The notes under the pieces were generated by a model that had not been told where the DNA came from, searched no databases, and was given only the letters and a program-made list of their open reading frames with translations. A DNA stretch of 64,000 nucleotides from Mrakia gelida (lineage: Eukaryota > Basidiomycota > Tremellomycetes > Cystofilobasidiales > Mrakiaceae): positions 1,426,001 through 1,490,000 of the forward strand of contig BRON01000011.1 of NCBI GenBank assembly GCA_024345305.1, given 5' to 3'. Below are positions 59,768 through 64,000 of this stretch, piece by piece (position 1 is the first letter of the stretch; each line of letters begins with the position of its first letter). The position numbers and the translations under genes were made by a program.

Positions 59768-60797
59768 ATGCTTTCTACTCAGCCCAACTCTCCTCTAGTC
59801 CTTCCCTTCGACATCCTCCACACGATCATCCAGTTCAGCCCTCGCTCTGTACTTCAAAGTTGGTGTTTGGTTGGATCGTGGGATCTGCTTCACTCTGCTG
59901 GGAGGAGGTTGTGCTCCGAGGTTGAAGTGAAGGAGGGGTTCTTGGAGAGGTTTTTGGAAAGGCTGGTGAGTGCTGTTAGTCTCTACCTCCTCCTCTAGGA
60001 GGACAACGTTTGAAGGGCTCGTTTGCTGATTCTGTTTTCGACGCGTCGCCTTTCTGGTTCGTGCCAGTGCGACGACTCCTCCCTCCCTCTCTTCCTTCGA
60101 CCGTGCCTCTCCTTCAAACTCAACCTTTCGCGCCTCACTATCAACCTCCCGAATCTATCAAATCTACCCACCTCGCTTCCCTCTTCGCTCGCTCCGACTC
60201 ATCCCCTCGAATCCCTCACTCTCGTCCTCCCCTCCACCAATACCCAAATCCTCGATGCGCACTCCTCCCTCTTTCGACTCTTCGACCCCAAACAAGTCAT
60301 CGTCCACCCACCATCTGTAGGTGCTCGAGGGCTGTTCAACTTCGTCGTCGACAAGGAAGCCAGGTTCGTTTGTCTCCGCTTGATCACTTCGTTTTTGACG
60401 CGTCGCTCACCTCTCCCTCCATCCCTTCCACCCGCCCCTCCACTTCCCCCAAAGATCCGCCTTCCTTTCCTGGTCACACGTCACCCACTTGATCCTCGTA
60501 AACTGCAACCTCCTCTCCTTCGTCACCTTCCCCCGCCGAGGATCCCACCTCTTCGTCGGCGACGCGAGGCAAAAGAAAATCGTCTACGACCTCCGAGGGA
60601 TCCATTTCGGACGGTCGTTCTGGGAGTACTTCGTTGGGATGAGGGAAGACGAAGGTCTAGAAGGGGATGGCTCGGTGATCATCGTTGGGAGCGAGGAGAA
60701 TAAGGGTTGGTTGAATGCTGGGATGGAGAGGAAACCTCCGAGGGGGAGGGTGAGGATTGAGGTTCGAGGGAACGAGGACGTCGATTTGGATGAGTAG
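59768..60797 (+). CDS. Short F-box-like protein
   Basis: ATG 59768 (MLSTQPNSPLVLPFDILHTI). The F-box-like part IIQFSPRSVLQSWCLVGSWDLLHSAG is at the very N-terminus; no coiled-coil exon is present. After a GTGAGT intron the frame continues CDDSSLPLFLRPCLSFKLNL, PLESLTLVLPSTNTQ, PKQVIVHPPSVG; a second intron joins SAFLSWSHVTHLILVNCNLL and the C-terminus ends DVDLDE, TAG 60795-60797. Both introns carry GACGCGTC (60040, 60397). Repeated short hydrophobic units spaced 20-30 residues suggest leucine-rich repeats. It is more distant from the four coiled-coil members, so membership in that family is tentative. Confidence 0.65.
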
Positions 60798-60924
60798 TCT
60801 AGGGCGTCGCAAGTATGTTTTGGGTTTTGGATGTCGTGAAAGTGGTACATGTGTTCATAAAACCGAATCCGATCCCAGAACGAAATCAAAATGCAAGCCC
60901 TCGACGCGTCCTGTCCTCGCACGC

Positions 60925-63900
60925 TCAAAGCATCTCCTCCAACTCCTTCTCCTCTTCCCTCCCCATCAAGCTCTTCAAATCCACTCCACTGGTATTCCCA
61001 CTTCTGAACCCAGCATCGCTATCCCCATCGTCATCCTCGATATCCGACGGGAAGCCCGAATGGGTCTCTCCCATTCCGAACACGGCGTCGACTCTCCTCC
61101 TCCTCATCAGCTCTGCCTCGTCCAGAGGTCCAGCTCCTCCTTTCGCTCCAGCAACTCCAGTGGCAGTGTTCCCCATTCGAGGAGTTGACGTTCCAGGTGG
61201 GGTGATCCCTGAAGCGGAAGTGGGGGTGGTTGATCGCGAGAGAGCGGACGCGAGGATGCTGGGAAGGGAGCGTGGGAGGGAGGGAGGAGGGGAGTTTCGA
61301 GCTGGTGGGATGGGAGATCCGGTTGGGAAGATGGATTCGGAGGTGGAGACGACGCCGGAGGAGGGGAGACCGTCGATGTTGGAAGGGCTGGGGAGGCTGC
61401 TAGTAGAGGGGTCGCCGGGGGAGGATCGTTGATGTTTCTTTGGGGTGAAGGAGAGGGGCTGGTCTTGGCGGGGAGCGAGGGACGAGTCGTCGAGAAAGGA
61501 AGGAGTGACGCCGTTGGTGGTGGTGTTGGTGGTGTTGTTGGCGTTGGAAGGGAAGGAGAAGGAGGTTCCGTTGAGGGCTGCTGTTTTGAACTCGAGATCT
61601 CGGTCGAAGGTGCCCATCATCCAGTCTGCGATTTCGCCGATGACGATGCCGACTTCTGGCATGAGGGAGGCCATTTGGAGGAAGCCTGAGAGAAAGAGAA
61701 GGAACGAGGAAGGAGTCAGTAAAGGGGCGAAGAAGGAGACGCGACGCGTGACGCGACAAGCTCGTTTTGTTCGATTGGAGATCGAAAGAAGGAATGTGAA
61801 GACTCACCATGGCCCCACCCCTCGTATATCTTCACCTGAACCCAATCCTCCTCCTCATCGTCCAAAATCGGATCCCTCTTCCTTCCTCCCCCTCCCGCTC
61901 CTCCTCCTCTCGCACTCCCCGACTGGCTCATCCTCAAACCCTCTCCAAACCTCGACCCCCTCGGGATCCCAGCCTCCTTCCTCTGGGCTTCCGACTTCCT
62001 AGCCCTCTTGGCCTCTCGAATCCGTCCAGCGAGGATGACCGTATCGTCCACGAAAGGATCCTTCTCTCCGCAGATCATGAGGACGGGAGGGAAGTGGGCG
62101 AGGAGAGCCATGGGAGCGAGGATGGGAGAGATGTAGTAGTCGGCGGAGAAGTCGGGGTTCTGTTTGGGTCCGAGATAGAGGATGCACATGGCTCGCATCT
62201 GGCGAAGAAAGGGTGAAGAAGAGAGAGTGAGTAAAGTCAAAGAGCTGTTTTGACGACGAGAACGACGCAACTGAAACTCACCATCGAAGGAGGGATGACC
62301 CGATCCGCGAAGAACGACGATCGACTCGTCATCGTCAGTCTAGTACCAATAGGACTGGCCTTCTTGCCCCTCAAAGCTCTCCTCAAAGCCTTCTGAGCCT
62401 TCGCTGCCTCGGCGGAGAGAACGAGCTGTTGAGCGTCGAGATCGAGGACCTGTTCCTCCTCCTCCTCCTCCTGCTCGTCGTCCGCCAGCATCAACGTCGC
62501 TCCGGGGGTCCTGACCCTCTCCCTCAAAGGCTTCTCTGACTCCTCCTGGGGGTAGTACTCGTCGTCATCGAGAGGACTTCCAGCGGCGGGAGAGAAGTAG
62601 GAGTCTTGAGGTTCGGAGGATGCAGGGACGTCGGCGTCGGGAGCGGGAGAGGGTTGAGCTGGGGAGGTGTTGTTGCCGTCGAAGAAGGTGGAAGGGGATC
62701 GAGAGGGACGGATGCGAGGAAGAGTGGCGAAGCGTCGGTCGGAGGGAGAGTGAGGGGAGGGAGATCGTTCGGAGGTGGCTCCGTGGACGAAGGGAAGTTT
62801 GGAGGAGATGGAGTGAGTCCAGGATTTCTTGCGACGAAGACGAGGAACGACGTCTTTGACGACAGCGAGAGGGGAGCGATGAGCCTGATGAAAAAAAAGG
62901 GTCGTACGATCAGTGACTGTCGGCGAACGGGAAAGAACAAGAAAGGAACGAACGAGATGATCCTTCGAGTCTTGCATTCCAGGAATGTTCGCCGACGACT
63001 GCTCGGATCGAAGGGTCTTGAGATTCTCGGGAGTCATCCAGGCTGTTCGAAATGGAAGGCGAGTCAGCGCCGAGAGAAACGAAGGTCGTTTCGGGTTCGT
63101 TCGACTCACAAGTGAAGTTGAAGTCCAAGGCTCCGTACGCGAAGACGAGCGCGACAGGAGGCGGCAAGGGTGTAGGATGCTCGAGGATCTTGAACATGAC
63201 GGTAGCGACGATGTTTCCTCCACTGGCAAAAATGACCGAATCGAGGACGAAGGTCAGAAGGGCGAATGAAATGAGAGAGACGAGGGAGGACGACGAAGAC
63301 TCACGCCGAATCTCCAGTGAGCACCATGTTGATCTCTCCGCTTCCGAATCCGATGACTCGACCCTTGGTCTGAACGAGGGTAACGTAGACGTCAAAGGCT
63401 TGCTCGATAGCCCAGGGGTAAGGGACTGCAGAGAGGACGAGGAGGGCTCGTCAGCGAAAGCAGAGCGGAGACAAGCTCGACGCGTCGTTCCTCGTTCTCG
63501 CTCGAACCAAGGGACTCACACTCTGGGCTCTTCCCGTAGTCGACCTAAACAATGTGAGCGAAGAGAGGGTCAGTAGGATATTCGCGGGTAATGGCCGAAG
63601 AAAGCCAGCAAGCTGGACTCACACTCAAAACAGCCCTCTTCCTCTCCGCTCCCCCCTTCATCGCCTCCCTTCCCAACTTCCTCCCCCACCTCCTCAGCCT
63701 CTCCTCGTGATGCTCAGGTCCCATACAGATGAACCCTCCTCCCGGGAAATCCATCACCAGATCCTTGCACTGAGCGAGCTCCTGCTCTGTCCCGTCGAAG
63801 AAGAGCATGGCTTCGATAGGAGGAAGATGAGCGGTGTGGAGGGAGGACGAAGGTCGAGGGATGAGGAGTCGACGGACGAGAGGGAGGCGAGGTCGATAAG

Positions 63901-64000
63901 GGAGAGTGAAGAGTCGGACGTAAGGGTTGACGGCCTTTTCCCAGGTTGTGCGAAGCATCTCGACGGTGGCGATGGAGCGGAATTTACGAAGCTGGAGGAA
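60925..64000 (-). CDS. Alpha/beta hydrolase of hormone-sensitive-lipase type, 5' end outside window
   Basis: The frame enters at the right edge (FLQLRKFRSIATVEMLRTTW). Core: LVMDFPGGGFICMGPEHHEE, the place of the usual HGGG oxyanion motif with Pro where His is normal; IDYGKSPE-type block VDYGKSPEYPWAIEQ, partly on a 25-nt exon (63520-63544); the nucleophile elbow VLTGDSAGGN rebuilt by splicing; VALVFAYGALDFNFT; HFPPVLMICGEKDPFVDD with the likely Asp; and VKIYEGWGHGFLQM with the His. A Ser/Pro and Glu-rich insertion (about 62390-62900) splits the domain. The C-terminal tail is disordered, stop TGA 60925-60927. The triad is complete, so an esterase or lipase is likely. Partial: the N-terminus is missing. 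Confidence 0.85.

Larger units (their letters stand above)
1212..63486. repeat. Dispersed palindrome GACGCGTC
   Basis: Starts read by eye. In introns: 5698, 8595, 9258, 12272, 15146, 19390, 20433, 20768, 23465, 24125, 26771, 29109, 31317, 35317, 36651, 39633, 45756, 51341, 51993, 53100, 58212, 60040, 60397, 63479. Between genes: 1212, 1696, 2183, 2355, 7768, 13965, 34470, 35787, 40787, 43708, 49996, 58874, 59051, 60903. In exons or pseudogene: 27128, 33747, 41246, 44242. About 42 in 64 kb, where equal base use gives about one. The core ACGCGT is the MluI cell-cycle box of yeasts. Within introns it usually lies 10-50 nt before the CTGAC branch site, sometimes overlapping it (CTGACGCGTC). Confidence 0.85.

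Noticed and set aside
1..64000. tRNA, rRNA, transposon or insertion-sequence features
   Set aside because: I looked for tRNA box B patterns, terminal inverted repeats and transposase or reverse-transcriptase motifs and saw none convincing; tRNAscan and a repeat search would be decisive.

Overview
The window looks like a gene-dense nuclear contig of a basidiomycete yeast, most likely Pucciniomycotina (Microbotryomycetes, the red-yeast group). This is an inference from four things: many short spliceosomal introns (roughly 40-165 nt, usually 70-110) with GTGAGT, GTAAGT or GTTCGT donors and a CTGAC branch site; C-rich coding sequence favouring CTC, TCC and GAG; fungal-specific gene families; and short intergenic gaps. 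I saw no bacterial signals, CRISPR array, rRNA or transposon, and recognised no tRNA.

Layout: 1-2665 has no supportable gene. 2666-7269 holds an F-box-like gene, a nitrilase-superfamily hydrolase and a low-molecular-weight tyrosine phosphatase. 7849-24515 is a run of minus-strand genes: a membrane-anchored heparinase-like lyase, a GNAT acetyltransferase, a SUN-domain ER protein, glucosidase II alpha and a membrane J-protein. 26211-30707 is a PH-domain protein of Spo71 type. 31146-45429 alternates housekeeping genes (Mdj1-type chaperone, eEF2-lysine methyltransferase) with F-box-like paralogues, a MYND zinc-finger gene and two unknown genes. 45622-58622 carries a BTB-domain gene, a Rad51 paralogue (XRCC2-like), a secreted GH37 trehalase, an IAH1-type esterase and pantothenate kinase. 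59170-60797 has a decayed MYND fragment beside another F-box-like gene. A hormone-sensitive-lipase-like gene runs off the right edge.

How the parts fit: glucosidase II (N-glycan trimming), the SUN-domain protein and the membrane J-protein all point to ER protein folding. Trehalase and the lyase are extracellular carbohydrate enzymes. The F-box-like, BTB and MYND genes look like a lineage-expanded set of adaptor proteins, some already decaying.

The most unusual signals are: (1) the palindrome GACGCGTC, about 42 copies by eye, concentrated in introns and intergenic DNA; (2) two adjacent trehalase introns of 83 nt each, 78/83 identical, flanking a 16-nt exon, which points to very recent intron duplication or gain; (3) trehalase active-site signatures split across exons of 16, 12 and 7 nt; (4) a divergent MYND/F-box gene pair present twice, once intact and once decayed.
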